NCBI RefSeq assembly: GCF_030269645.1
Contig: NZ_BSTR01000028.1
Coordinates: 30,865 to 94,864 of the forward strand
DNA length: 64,000 bases
DNA from: Actinokineospora sp. NBRC 105648
GTDB lineage: Bacteria > Actinomycetota > Actinomycetes > Mycobacteriales > Pseudonocardiaceae
Reading direction: 5' to 3'
Notes under the pieces: generated by a model
Database searches by the model: none
What the model was told of the DNA's origin: nothing
What the model saw: the letters and a program-made list of their open reading frames with translations, nothing else
Part shown: positions 11,914 to 20,429 of the stretch, one piece after another
How the letters are laid out: each line of letters opens with the position of its first letter
Numbering within the stretch: the stretch's first letter is position 1
Translations under genes and position numbers: made by a program

Positions 11914-11960
11914 CCAGGCCGGTGTGGTCTGACCGCGGCTGGCGCCTGTGCCGAAATCGG

Positions 11961-12082
11961 TCAGGGCCATTCGTTGATCGCGGCGATCGGCCAGGGCCGG
12001 CACCCCACCGGCATGTCCCGCCACGGGGCACTGGTGCGCACCGCCACCGGATCCCGTCGATCAGCTGCCGGTCACTCCACAA
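11961..12082 (-). pseudogene. Fragment of an IS5-type transposase, frameshifted
   Basis: Translated on the minus strand the fragment reads WSDRQLIDGIRWR, then after a -1 frameshift VRTSAPWRDMPVGCRPWPIA, then AINEW before a stop. This matches the well-known IS5-family N-terminal pattern (WxDHRQVIDGIxWRxRTGAPWRDxPERYGPW). The catalytic part is missing. The rest of the gap 11914-12313 shows no complete gene. A short hydrophobic stretch at about 12080-12180 (minus strand, GQWAALGAVAAWTVAAGSA) may be a remnant of something else. Confidence 0.75.
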
Positions 12083-12313
12083 CGACGGCCGACCCGGCCG
12101 CGACGGTCCAGGCAGCGACGGCCCCCAGCGCCGCCCACTGCCCGCGTCAGGTCGACCGCGCCGTCACCGCCAGGGTGTCCACGAGCTCTCCGGTGCCCAG
12201 GTTCCTTCTCGGTCCATGAACCGACTACCGGAGATCTCACCCCGCTCAGCCGCCGACACGCCCCACACCGCCAACTCCCAGCCCGACCTGCGGACCCGAC
12301 CTCGATACAGGCC

Positions 12314-12628
12314 CTAGCGCTGCCAGACCACGAACAGGCCGTCCTCGGTGGTGGTCATGGCCTCGATGAACGCGTCGTTGTCGAAGTTCGGCATCGACTG
12401 CAGCCTGCTCATCAGGTCGTCGGCCGACGGGTGCCCGGCGGGCACCGCGCAGCCGCCGCCGCCCGAGCTCATGAGCAGGAAGAACACGTCTTCCTTCCAC
12501 GGGCCCTCCGGGGTGGTCCGGATCGCGACCTCGGCGAGGTCCGACCACGACACCGACTCCTCGGAGCCGTCGGCCAGCAGTCTGCGCACGCCGTCGTCGT
12601 CGACCGTGATGCCACCTTCGCCTGACAC
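12314..12628 (-). CDS. Conserved hypothetical acidic protein
   Basis: A 104-residue soluble protein (VSGEGGITVDDDGVRRLLADG, SVSWSDLAEVAIRTTPEGPW, KEDVFFLLMSSGGGGCAVPAG, LMSRLQSMPNFDNDAFIEAM). The beta-strand-rich start with SVSWSDL resembles PH-like domains of small actinobacterial proteins, but I cannot name a family with confidence. I prefer GTG 12628, preceded by GGAGG, over starts further upstream that would overlap the helicase gene. It follows the DinG-like gene by 37 bp on the same strand and may be co-transcribed with it. Confidence 0.8.
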   Translation of the reverse strand: MSGEGGITVDDDGVRRLLADGSEESVSWSDLAEVAIRTTPEGPWKEDVFFLLMSSGGGGCAVPAGHPSADDLMSRLQSMPNFDNDAFIEAMTTTEDGLFVVWQR

Positions 12629-12665
12629 GCGACCTCCGCTGATCCGTGACTGCACAACAGGACTT

Positions 12666-14687
12666 TCAGTTCGCCGCGGCCAGGCGGCGCAGAGCGGCGC
12701 GGACGACCTCGGGGTCGGTCGTCGGCCAGAACGGCGGCAGTGAGGCACGCAGGAAGCCGCCGTAGCGGGCGGTGGCCAGCCTCGGGTCGAGGACGGCGAC
12801 CACGCCGCGGTCGTCCATCGAGCGCAGCAGCCTGCCCGCGCCCTGGGCCAGCAGCAGGGCCGCGTGGGTGGCGGCCACCGACAGGAAACCGTTGCCGCCG
12901 CGGGCTTCCACCGCGCGCTGGCGGGCCGAGGCGAGCGGGTCGTCCGGGCGCGGGAACGGGATCCGGTCCATCACTACCAGGGAGAGCGACGGTCCGGGCA
13001 CGTCCACCCCCTGCCACAGCGACAGGGTGCCGAACAGGCAGGTCGCCGGGTCCTCGGCGAACTTCTTCACCAGCAGCGCGGTCGAGTCGTCGCCCTGGCA
13101 GAGGATGTTGACCGCGACCTTGTCGCGCAGCTCGGCGGCGGCCTGCTTGGCCGCGCGCATCGAGGAGAACAGGCCGAGCGTGCGCCCGCCCGCGGCCTCG
13201 ACCAGCTCGCGCAGCTCGTCGAGGTAGGCGGGCGGCAGGCCGCTCTTGCCCGGCGGCGGCAGGTGGCGGGCGGTGTAGAGGATGCCCGAGCGCGGGTGGT
13301 CGAACGGGGAGCCGACGTCGATCCCGGTCCAGCGGATCTCGTCGCCGGGCTCCTTATCGGTGGCCGTCCCGGCCGCCTTGACCCCGGCGCGCTGCTCACT
13401 GGGCAGCCCCCACTGCCGGGCGAGGGTGTCGAAGGTGCCGCCCAGGGTCAGCGTGGCCGAGGTGAGCACCGTGGTGTTCTCGCCGAAGAGCTTCTCGCGC
13501 AGCAGCCCGGCCACGCCCAGCGGCGCGACCCGCAGCGTCGGCGGGCGCGGGGTTGTGGCGCCGAAGTCGCCGGTCACCCACACCACGTCGCGGCGGTGCG
13601 CGTCGTCCTGGCCGAAGGCCTCCAGCACCCGCACGGCGGTGTCGTGCACCTCTTCGAGCACCGAGAGCGCGAGCTTGCGCGCGGTGGCCGCCTCGACGTC
13701 GTCCTTGCGCTCCGGGCCGATCGCGGTGACGCAGGCGTGCGCGCCGTCGCGGATCGCGGCCAGGGTGGCCACCAGCGGCTCCGGCAGCGTGTCCAACCGA
13801 CCGGTGGGCACGTCCTCGAGCAGCATCCCCAGGCCCTCGCCCGCCTCGACCAGCCGGTCGGCGACGTCGTCCTCGACCAGCCTGCCCGCGCGGCGGGCGG
13901 CGATCGAGGTGGCAGCGGCGGAGAGCTCGCCGGTGGCCGCCGAGGTGACCCGGTCGACCAGGTCGTGCGCCTCGTCGATGATCACCACGTCGTGCTCGGG
14001 CAGCACCTGGGCGGTGCCCAGCGCGTCGATGGCCAGCAGCGCGTGGTTGGTGACCACCACGTCCGCGCGGCCCGCCTCGGCCCGGGCCTTCTCGGCGAAG
14101 CAGTCGGTGCCGATCGGGCAGCGGGACGCGCCCAGGCACTCGCGGGCCGAGACCGACACCTGCCGCCACGCCTGGTCGGACACGCCGGGGACCAACTCGT
14201 CCCGGTCGCCGACCTCGGTGTCACTGGCCCACTCCCGCAGCCGGGTGATCTCCCGGCCCATCCGCGAGACCGCGAACGGGTCGAAGAGCGCCTGCTCGTC
14301 GGGCTCCTCGGGGCCGTCGAGGCGGTGCAGGCACAGGTAGTTGCGCCTGCCCTTGAGGATGGCGAAGGTCGGCGTCCGCTTGAGCGACTTCGCCAGCGCC
14401 TTGGCCAGCCGGGGCAGGTCCCGGTCGACCAGCTGGCGCTGCAGCGCGATGGTGGCGGTGGACACCACGACCGACTTGCCCTTGGCCACCGCGTGCCGGA
14501 CCGCGGGCACCAGGTAGGCCAGCGACTTGCCGGTGCCGGTGCCCGCCTGCACGGCCAGGTGGTCGCCGGAGCCGAAGGACCGGTGCACCGCCTCGGCCAT
14601 CTCGACCTGGCCCGGGCGCTCCGCCCCGCCCACCGCGGTCACCGCGGTCGCGAGCAGCTCGCGCAGCGAGGGCAGGGAGTCGGGCAT
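12666..14687 (-). CDS. DinG/XPD-like ATP-dependent DNA helicase
   Basis: The 673-residue superfamily 2 helicase resembles DinG/YoaA. It has Walker A AGTGTGKS near the N-terminus, the DEAH box VIIDEAHDLVDR and motif VI with QGAGRLLRS. Four cysteines (LCLH, ECLG, RCPI, DCFAE) sit in the position of the XPD-type iron-sulphur domain, which helps open the duplex. Its likely role is resolving R-loops or damaged replication intermediates in the cytoplasm. ATG 14687 begins the conserved LPSLRELLATAV. The frame remains open far upstream, but that part is antisense to other genes. Confidence 0.93.
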   Translation of the reverse strand: MPDSLPSLRELLATAVTAVGGAERPGQVEMAEAVHRSFGSGDHLAVQAGTGTGKSLAYLVPAVRHAVAKGKSVVVSTATIALQRQLVDRDLPRLAKALAKSLKRTPTFAILKGRRNYLCLHRLDGPEEPDEQALFDPFAVSRMGREITRLREWASDTEVGDRDELVPGVSDQAWRQVSVSARECLGASRCPIGTDCFAEKARAEAGRADVVVTNHALLAIDALGTAQVLPEHDVVIIDEAHDLVDRVTSAATGELSAAATSIAARRAGRLVEDDVADRLVEAGEGLGMLLEDVPTGRLDTLPEPLVATLAAIRDGAHACVTAIGPERKDDVEAATARKLALSVLEEVHDTAVRVLEAFGQDDAHRRDVVWVTGDFGATTPRPPTLRVAPLGVAGLLREKLFGENTTVLTSATLTLGGTFDTLARQWGLPSEQRAGVKAAGTATDKEPGDEIRWTGIDVGSPFDHPRSGILYTARHLPPPGKSGLPPAYLDELRELVEAAGGRTLGLFSSMRAAKQAAAELRDKVAVNILCQGDDSTALLVKKFAEDPATCLFGTLSLWQGVDVPGPSLSLVVMDRIPFPRPDDPLASARQRAVEARGGNGFLSVAATHAALLLAQGAGRLLRSMDDRGVVAVLDPRLATARYGGFLRASLPPFWPTTDPEVVRAALRRLAAAN

Positions 14688-14858
14688 GGCGGAGACGGTA
14701 CCGGTGGGGTCTGTCAGTCCCGTCTCGCGGTCAGGCGTGTCGTCGCTCGACCGGGTGAGCGTCGGGGTTCTCGCGGGTGGAACTCGCGTCCTGCCTGGCA
14801 CCGCTGGTCGTGGTCGGCTCCACTCGAAGTTCAGGACGACACGAGGAGGGATTCGACG

Positions 14859-15518
14859 ATGGCTCAACGACGAGCTCGACGAGTGGCCGCTCTCGCGGCG
14901 GTGGGGGTGTTCGCGTTCGCGGTACCCGCCCACGCCCAGGTCCGAGCGGACAGCAGCGGGGCGGTCGGCGGCGGCATGGCGTTGTTCGGCACCGAGGCCG
15001 TCGACATCGGGCCACTGGCGCCGTGCGCCGCCGGTGGCCCGGGCAACGGCACCACCACCGGGGCGGAGTCCGACTTCGGGTTGGTCAAGTACGGCCGCGG
15101 CAGCGGGACCTGCGCGTTCGACCCGGAAAGCGGGGTCGCCTCGGCGAACGTCACCGGCCAGGACTTCGAGGTCAACGGCCTGACGCTCTACGGCGGTCCG
15201 TCCATCGGGATCAGCTCGTTCTCCGCGAGCTGCACCACCACCGAGACCGGGATCAAGCGGTCGGTGGCGCTCAGCGGCGTCACCGGGGTGGCGCTGCCCG
15301 ATGAGGTGCCGGAGGACTACACGGTGATCATCCCGGGCCCGAACCCGAACCAGCCGATGGCCCGGCTGGTGTTCAACGACACCGCCCCGGCCGACCCGAC
15401 CGACCTCCGGTCGGAGAGCGTGCACGTGCTCAAGGTGCATCTCTACCCGCGCGGCGGCGGGGCCGCCAGCGGCACGCTGACCGTCGGGTCGGTGTCCTGC
15501 AACCCGCCGGGCCGCTAG
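14859..15518 (+). CDS. Secreted choice-of-anchor-P-like protein without visible anchor
   Basis: The 219-residue protein begins with a signal peptide (MAQRRARRVAALAAVGVFAF, cleavage likely after AHA). Its mature part, GGMALFGTEAVDIGPLAPCA, is clearly related to the protein at 17725 (ASLTLLGNPAVDVGPLAPS). Further shared blocks are VASANVTGQDFEVNGLTLYG and SVSCNPPGR at the end. Unlike the 17725 protein it lacks a C-terminal transmembrane sorting tail, so it may be released or held by partners. It starts at ATG 14859 after GAGGAGGG. It converges with the GT2 gene and overlaps it by 4 bp (15515-15518). Confidence 0.85.
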   Translation: MAQRRARRVAALAAVGVFAFAVPAHAQVRADSSGAVGGGMALFGTEAVDIGPLAPCAAGGPGNGTTTGAESDFGLVKYGRGSGTCAFDPESGVASANVTGQDFEVNGLTLYGGPSIGISSFSASCTTTETGIKRSVALSGVTGVALPDEVPEDYTVIIPGPNPNQPMARLVFNDTAPADPTDLRSESVHVLKVHLYPRGGGAASGTLTVGSVSCNPPGR

Positions 15519-16885
15519 TGGTCCAGCGCCACCACGCCGGTGCGGCGCTCGGTGTTCCGCTTGGTCTTGGTCCAGCCGTTGCGGCCGCGGGCCAGGCGGA
15601 ACACCGCTCGCCATGAGGTGATGTAGAAGGTGTAGATGTAGAGCGCGTAGGCCAACCCGTAGCCGACGCTGCGCAGGAAGCCCTTCTCCGGCTCGCACCG
15701 CCTGCGGTAGATCGGGCCCCAGATGACGAACGGCAGCAGCCCGAACGAGCCGTAGGTGGCGAACAGGATCCAGGCGCCGCCGGTGAACCAGTCCCAGACC
15801 TCGCCGGGGTCGGTGGCGGCGCGGGTGAACAGCAGGATGAACGGGATCGGGTAGATCAGCGTGCCGAGCAGCTGCATCCACGGCTGCGCCAGGTAGTAGA
15901 GCATCTCCGCGGCACCCAGGGTGGACAGGTGCGTGGAGTCCCAGATCCGGCGCACGTACCGGCCGCACTGCATGGTGCCCTGGCCCCACCTGGTGCGCTG
16001 GGCCAGGAACCGGCGCAGGCTGTAGAGCGCCTCCTGGTCGACGTGGGTGTCCACGGTGAACCCGGTCTTCCAGCCCGCGGTGAGCAGGTGCACGCCGAGC
16101 TCGAAGTCCTCCAGCAGCGCGCCCCGCCACGGCCCGTGGCCGGTGCTGATGGTGTCCAGTGCGGACAGCCGGGTGAACTGGCCGTTGCCGCCCATGGAGA
16201 TCGTGCCGGTGCGCCCGCGCGACATCTGGATCGCCGCGATGGCGCTGCGGAACTCCAGGTCCTGCATGCGCACCAGCGCGCTGCCGAACTTCCGCTTCCA
16301 CAGACCGGTTTCCGGCGGGGGAGTGCCGCGGTTGCTCATCCGCACGTCGACCTGCACCGCGCCGACCCGGGCGTCGCCGAAGAGGTGGTCCGCGGCGCAG
16401 ACGGCCAGGCAGTCCGGCGCGGGCCTGCCGTCGGCGTCGACCACGACGATGATCGCGCGGTCGGTGTCGGCGTGCCTGCCCATCCAGTCCTTGAGCGCGC
16501 GGTAGGCCGAGTTGAGCGCGTCGCCCTTGCCGGTGCGGGCGTGCGGTCGGTGTCGGCGCACCAGGTGCAGGTTGCGGTCGCCGCCGTGCCGGGGGCCCTG
16601 CAGCCTGCTGACGACCGCGACCGTGCCGTCGTCGGAGTCGTCGTCGATGACCCAGACGTGCGCGTGCGGGAAGTTCCCGCGCAGGTAGCGCACGGTGTCG
16701 CCGACCACCGCGTCCTCGTCGCGGCAGGGCACGAAGAAGTGCCACTCCAGTTGGTACGGATCGCCTGGCACCGCGCGCTTGTGGCGCAGGTAGGGCACCA
16801 CGATCAAGCAGACGTAGGTCATGAACGCCACGCTCATGGTGAGCGCCAGCGCCTGGGTGAAGCCCAGCAGCAGACCCAGGTTCAC
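15515..16885 (-). CDS. Processive family 2 glycosyltransferase, membrane bound
   Basis: The 456-residue enzyme has one N-terminal and about four C-terminal membrane segments around a GT-A domain. Motifs seen are HVWVIDDDSDDGT (UDP-sugar site), IVVVDADGRPAPD (DxD), SMGGNGQFTR, EDFELGVHL (catalytic acid region) and QRTRWGQG (the QxxRW motif of cellulose/hyaluronan-type synthases). It therefore probably makes or extends a polysaccharide at the membrane. GTG 16885 overlaps the exosortase stop by 4 bp, so the two are coupled. The pairing suggests that surface glycans and exosortase-sorted proteins are handled together. Confidence 0.9.
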   Translation of the reverse strand: MNLGLLLGFTQALALTMSVAFMTYVCLIVVPYLRHKRAVPGDPYQLEWHFFVPCRDEDAVVGDTVRYLRGNFPHAHVWVIDDDSDDGTVAVVSRLQGPRHGGDRNLHLVRRHRPHARTGKGDALNSAYRALKDWMGRHADTDRAIIVVVDADGRPAPDCLAVCAADHLFGDARVGAVQVDVRMSNRGTPPPETGLWKRKFGSALVRMQDLEFRSAIAAIQMSRGRTGTISMGGNGQFTRLSALDTISTGHGPWRGALLEDFELGVHLLTAGWKTGFTVDTHVDQEALYSLRRFLAQRTRWGQGTMQCGRYVRRIWDSTHLSTLGAAEMLYYLAQPWMQLLGTLIYPIPFILLFTRAATDPGEVWDWFTGGAWILFATYGSFGLLPFVIWGPIYRRRCEPEKGFLRSVGYGLAYALYIYTFYITSWRAVFRLARGRNGWTKTKRNTERRTGVVALDH

Positions 16886-17430
16886 CGCTGGTCCCTGGGT
16901 TTGCGCGTGGACAGCCACGCGAACAGCACGAGCGCCGCGGCGCCGCCGAGCACGCTGACCATCGAGCCGAGCAGCGTGTGGCCCCAGTAGTAGCCGCGCT
17001 CGGTGCCCAGCCAGTCGATCAGGCCGACCAGCGTCAGCACCCGCAGCTGGTTCACCAGGACCACCGCCAGCGCGGCGATCCCGAGCGCGACCAGCACCCG
17101 CCCGGTGATGGCGGGCCGCAGCGCGATCATCACCGCGCCGATCACCAGCAGTGGCAGCACGAGGAACGCCGAGGTGCACTCCGGGCTCATCCGCAGCCCG
17201 AACGCGTGGTCCGTGCCGAGTCCGAAGTAGACGGATTGGCGCTGCGGCGCGAGGTAGACCCCGCCGGCGGTCGTCAGCCGCAGGATCCCGCTCGCCAGGG
17301 TCATCTCCGCGGTCCGGTAGACCCGGTTCCCGATCACCAGCGCGGCCGCCAGCGCGACCAGCACCACCACCGCGAGCCGGGCGGTGGGCGTGCTCCGGCG
17401 TGGTACCGGCAGTGATCCGGCGAGGGCCAC
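16882..17430 (-). CDS. Exosortase-family transpeptidase (exosortase P type)
   Basis: The 182-residue polytopic membrane protein carries the exosortase/archaeosortase catalytic trio: Cys85 in MSPECTSAFL, Arg130 in VNQLRVLTL and His151 in WGHTLLGS. These integral-membrane transpeptidases cleave a C-terminal sorting signal and attach the protein to another surface molecule. The neighbours fit: a secreted protein with a C-terminal hydrophobic tail at 17725 (divergent) and a glycosyltransferase overlapping by 4 bp. The GTG start at 17430 follows GGAG. The P-type label rests on the association with choice-of-anchor-P-like proteins as I remember it, not on a search. Confidence 0.82.
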   Translation of the reverse strand: MALAGSLPVPRRSTPTARLAVVVLVALAAALVIGNRVYRTAEMTLASGILRLTTAGGVYLAPQRQSVYFGLGTDHAFGLRMSPECTSAFLVLPLLVIGAVMIALRPAITGRVLVALGIAALAVVLVNQLRVLTLVGLIDWLGTERGYYWGHTLLGSMVSVLGGAAALVLFAWLSTRKPRDQR

Positions 17431-17724
17431 CGTTGCTCCGTCCGTTCCGCGCGCCGTTCACTCGACGCGTCGGACTCATCATCGGCTCCCCTACGGCCGA
17501 GTCTGCATCGCTGAAAAGGGTGATGTCGAAAGTGGATAACTCCACACTCCGTTAGCGGATACCTACTTTGGGTCGGTACCGATGGCATGAGCCACACGAT
17601 CGGGTTGGAGCTCGTTTCATGTGTCGATTCAGGCTCGTTGGAGGCGATACGCAAACGCAAGCCCCGGTCCGGCTCCCGCCTTGGCGGAATCGATGAGCCG
17701 GTGCCAAAACCCCATGGAGGATTG

Positions 17725-18477
17725 ATGCACAAGCCAATGGTGCGTCGCGGCGGGCTGGTCGGCGTCATCGCCGCCGCCGCGTTGCTCGCGGGCGCGCTGC
17801 CCGCGTCGGCAGCTCCGGGTGACGGGTCGGCGTTCGTCGCCGACGCGAGCCTGACGCTGCTCGGGAACCCGGCTGTCGACGTGGGGCCACTGGCCCCGAG
17901 CAACACCAGCGGGCCGACCAGTGCGCAACTGGCCTCGCTCAACATCCCCGGCGTCGTGACGGCGGGCATCGTGAACAGCAGTGCCACCCTGGACGAGGAC
18001 ACCGGTGTGGTGAGCTCGCACGCCGACCTCACCAACGTCGGCCTCACCCTCGCGGCGCTGGGCAGCATCGGCGCCATCAACGTCGACTGCACCGGGGCCA
18101 CCGATGGCAACACCGGGTCCACCTCGCTGGCCAACGTCGCGCTGGCGGGTGTCACGGTGCCGGTGAACCCGGCCCCCAACACGGTGATCGCCGTGCCGCC
18201 GGGCCCGATCCCGCCGCCGCTGCTCTCGATCACGTTCAACGAGCAGATCACCAACCCCGACGGCAGCCTGACCGTCAACGGTGTGCACGTGCGGCTCAAC
18301 GCGCTGCTCGGCACCGGTGACCTGGTCCTGGCCAGTGCCACCTGCGGTCCGGCCGCCGCGCCGATGCCGCTGGCCTCGGGCGCGGGACTGTGGCTCGGCG
18401 TGGGGCTGCTCGGCCTGATCGCCGTACCCGCCGGGATCAGCGTGGTCCGCAGGCGCTCGGCCCAGGCGACCGGCTGA
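17725..18477 (+). CDS. Choice-of-anchor-P-like surface protein with C-terminal sorting tail
   Basis: The 250-residue exported protein has a signal peptide (GGLVGVIAAAALLAGALPAS-AA), repeats of the SLTLLGNPAVDVGPLAPS motif seen in the 14859 protein, and a C-terminus with a short Pro/Ala linker (PMPLASGAG), one transmembrane helix (LWLGVGLLGLIAVPAGISVV) and RRR. That tripartite tail is what an exosortase recognises. It is probably the substrate of the divergent enzyme at 17430. ATG 17725 follows ATGGAGG. It is 18 bp upstream of the 52-residue gene. The 179-bp divergent gap (17546-17724) must hold both promoters. Confidence 0.85.
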   Translation: MHKPMVRRGGLVGVIAAAALLAGALPASAAPGDGSAFVADASLTLLGNPAVDVGPLAPSNTSGPTSAQLASLNIPGVVTAGIVNSSATLDEDTGVVSSHADLTNVGLTLAALGSIGAINVDCTGATDGNTGSTSLANVALAGVTVPVNPAPNTVIAVPPGPIPPPLLSITFNEQITNPDGSLTVNGVHVRLNALLGTGDLVLASATCGPAAAPMPLASGAGLWLGVGLLGLIAVPAGISVVRRRSAQATG

Positions 18478-18495
18478 GGTAGAGGAGGTCAGCGC

Positions 18496-18654
18496 GTGTA
18501 CCGAGCTCCTACCGGAGGCGCCGTCGGCGGCAGCGCCGGTCTGGCCATGACCGGTGCCGACGTCGGCTGGTGGATCGCCCTCGGGATCGCCCTGCTCGTC
18601 ACCGGGGTACTCCTGCTGCACGCGAACCGTCGCAGGCAGCGGTCGACGCACTAG
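18496..18654 (+). CDS. 52-residue membrane peptide with LAMTG-like tail
   Basis: GTG 18496 follows AGAGGAGG by 8 nt. The product starts VYRAPTGGAVGGSAG, then LAMTGADVGWW, a single transmembrane helix (IALGIALLVTGVLLLH) and a basic end (RRRQRSTH). The order motif-helix-basic tail is the layout of sortase or exosortase signals, here almost without a passenger domain. It lies in the same operon as the surface protein 17725-18477 and just before a strong terminator, so it is probably real. A role as anchor or accessory peptide is inferred. Confidence 0.75.
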   Translation: MYRAPTGGAVGGSAGLAMTGADVGWWIALGIALLVTGVLLLHANRRRQRSTH

Positions 18655-18666
18655 GTCGACCAGTCC

Positions 18667-18714
18667 GAAGTGGACCCCCGGGCGCCGTCCCGCGGCGCCC
18701 GGGGGGTCCACTTC
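18667..18714 (+). terminator. Strong GC-rich terminator hairpin
   Basis: GAAGTGGACCCCCGGGCGCC (18667-18686) pairs with 18694-18714 with one bulged G and a 7-nt loop. It closes the surface-protein operon 12 bp after its last stop codon. Confidence 0.85.
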
Positions 18715-18738
18715 CCCACCGCGACCTGGAAGGCCGCA

Positions 18739-20019
18739 ATGCACAACGAGATCCTGTTGCTGGTCGGGACCCGGCCGGAGGCGGTCAAGGCCGCCCCGGT
18801 GGCGCTGGCGCTGGGCAGGCACCGGCGGCTGCGCCCCGCCATCATCCACAGTGGACAGCACCGGGGCATGGTCGAGCAGGCGCTCGCGCCGTTCGGCCTG
18901 ACCCCGGCCGAGGTGCTCACCGTCGAGCGCCGCGCGGGCGAGCAGGCCGAGCTGGTCGCCGCGCTGCTACCCGCCCTCGACGGCGTGCTCGCCCGCCGCG
19001 CGCCCGCGGCGCTGGTGGTGCAGGGCGACACCACGACCACCCTCACCGGTGCGCTGGCCGCGTTCTGGCGCGGCATCCCGGTGGTGCACCTGGAGGCGGG
19101 GCTGCGCACCGGCGACCTCGCCGCCCCCTTCCCCGAGGAGGGCAACCGGCAGATGGTCGCCCGGATCGCGTCCCTGCACCTGGCACCCACGGCCGACGCC
19201 GCCGAGGCGCTGCGGGCCGAGGCGATCCCGGCCGCGTCGGTCGTGGTCACCGGCAACACCGTGGTCGACGCGGTGCGCCACATCGCCGCCGCCGACCGGC
19301 CCGCCGTCAACCCCGCGCTGGCGTGCCTTGAGGCCGACCTGGACGCGGGCGGCGGGCGGCTCGTGCTGGTCACGGTGCACCGCCGCGAGTCCTGGGGCGC
19401 CCCGCTGACCGAGGTCCTCGGCGCCGTGCGCACCCTGGCCGACCGCTACCCGGAAGTGCGCGTCGTGCTGCCCGCGCACCCGAACCCCGCGGTGCGCAGG
19501 CAGGTCGGCGACGTGCTCGGCGGCCACCCGCGGATCACCGTCACCGGTCCGCTGGCCTACCCCGACCTCGTCCGGGTGCTGCGCCGCGCCGAGCTGGTGA
19601 TCACCGACTCGGGCGGGATCCAGGAGGAGGCGCCCAGCTTCGGCGTGCCGGTCCTGGTGGCCCGCGCGGTGACCGAGCGGATGGAGGCCGTCCGGGCGGG
19701 CTGCGCCTGGCTGGTGGGCACCGACCGGGCGCGCGTCCTCGACGCGGCCGAGCGCGTGCTGGCCACCGGGATCCGCGTGCCCGCCGACCAGAACCCGTTC
19801 GGCGACGGCCACGCCGCCCGCCGCGCGTGCGCGGCGATCGACCAGCTGCTCGCCACTCAGCCCACGTTCGGCGTCCCCACGAGCCGCACACCCGCGACGC
19901 CGAGGACGCCCAGCGCCGACTCGACGGTGGTCGGTGACACGCCCGCGGTCAGGTCGAGCAGCACGGTCGCGGTGAACCCGGCCCGCGTGGCGTCCACCGC
20001 GGTGGCCCGCACGCAGTGA
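18739..20019 (+). CDS. wecB: UDP-N-acetylglucosamine 2-epimerase (non-hydrolysing)
   Basis: The 426-codon frame encodes the enzyme that interconverts UDP-GlcNAc and UDP-ManNAc for surface glycans. Motifs: VGTRPEAVKAAPVALAL, VVHLEAGLRTGD, FPEEGNRQM, VTVHRRESWG and the UDP-binding TDSGGIQEEAPSFG. The family normally ends near FGDGHAARRACAAI. Here about 54 extra residues follow, read antisense through the 3' end of pncA (163-bp tail-to-tail overlap). The extension looks unselected, so the original stop was probably lost. Its position after the exosortase/GT2 island suggests a role in glycan precursor supply. Confidence 0.9.
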   Translation: MHNEILLLVGTRPEAVKAAPVALALGRHRRLRPAIIHSGQHRGMVEQALAPFGLTPAEVLTVERRAGEQAELVAALLPALDGVLARRAPAALVVQGDTTTTLTGALAAFWRGIPVVHLEAGLRTGDLAAPFPEEGNRQMVARIASLHLAPTADAAEALRAEAIPAASVVVTGNTVVDAVRHIAAADRPAVNPALACLEADLDAGGGRLVLVTVHRRESWGAPLTEVLGAVRTLADRYPEVRVVLPAHPNPAVRRQVGDVLGGHPRITVTGPLAYPDLVRVLRRAELVITDSGGIQEEAPSFGVPVLVARAVTERMEAVRAGCAWLVGTDRARVLDAAERVLATGIRVPADQNPFGDGHAARRACAAIDQLLATQPTFGVPTSRTPATPRTPSADSTVVGDTPAVRSSSTVAVNPARVASTAVARTQ

Positions 20020-20429
20020 TCGGTGGCGATGCCCACGACGTCCACCGCGTCCACGCCGTGCGCGCGCAGCCAGTCGGTCAGCGAGACCTCGGCCGGGCCG
20101 ACACCCTCGAACCCGGAGTACGCGGCGGCGTAGGCGCCCTTGGAGAACACCGCCTCGATCGGCGCCACGTCCAGCGACGGGTGGAACGACGCGCCCGCGG
20201 TGCCGACCACGCAGTGCACCGGCCAGCTGTCGACGTAGTCCGGGGTGTCGCTGAAGTGCGGGCCGGGGTCGATGTGGAAGTCCCGGGTGGCCACCACGTG
20301 GTCGTACCCGGTGGCGGTCATGTGCGCGCTGACGGCCTCGGCCACCGCGGCGCCGCCCGCGACCGCCAGCGAGCCGCCCTCGCAGAAGTCGTTCTGCACG
20401 TCGACGACGATCAGTGCCTTCTTGGTCAT
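19857..20429 (-). CDS. pncA: Nicotinamidase
   Basis: The 190-residue amidohydrolase converts nicotinamide to nicotinate in NAD salvage. The catalytic triad is Asp10 (IVVDVQNDF), Lys97 (VFSKGAY) and Cys139 (ATDHCVRAT). Metal ligands Asp50, His52, His58 and His72 correspond to those of the mycobacterial enzyme. It starts at ATG 20429, overlapping the pncB stop by 4 bp. Its 3' end overlaps the extended wecB frame on the opposite strand. Confidence 0.95.
   Translation of the reverse strand: MTKKALIVVDVQNDFCEGGSLAVAGGAAVAEAVSAHMTATGYDHVVATRDFHIDPGPHFSDTPDYVDSWPVHCVVGTAGASFHPSLDVAPIEAVFSKGAYAAAYSGFEGVGPAEVSLTDWLRAHGVDAVDVVGIATDHCVRATAVDATRAGFTATVLLDLTAGVSPTTVESALGVLGVAGVRLVGTPNVG

Noticed and set aside
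14688..16745. Upstream extension of the DinG-like frame on the minus strand to 16745
   Set aside because: It is antisense or out of frame to a signal-peptide protein and the GT2 enzyme, and is low-complexity Arg/Ala/Gly sequence typical of high-GC shadow frames.
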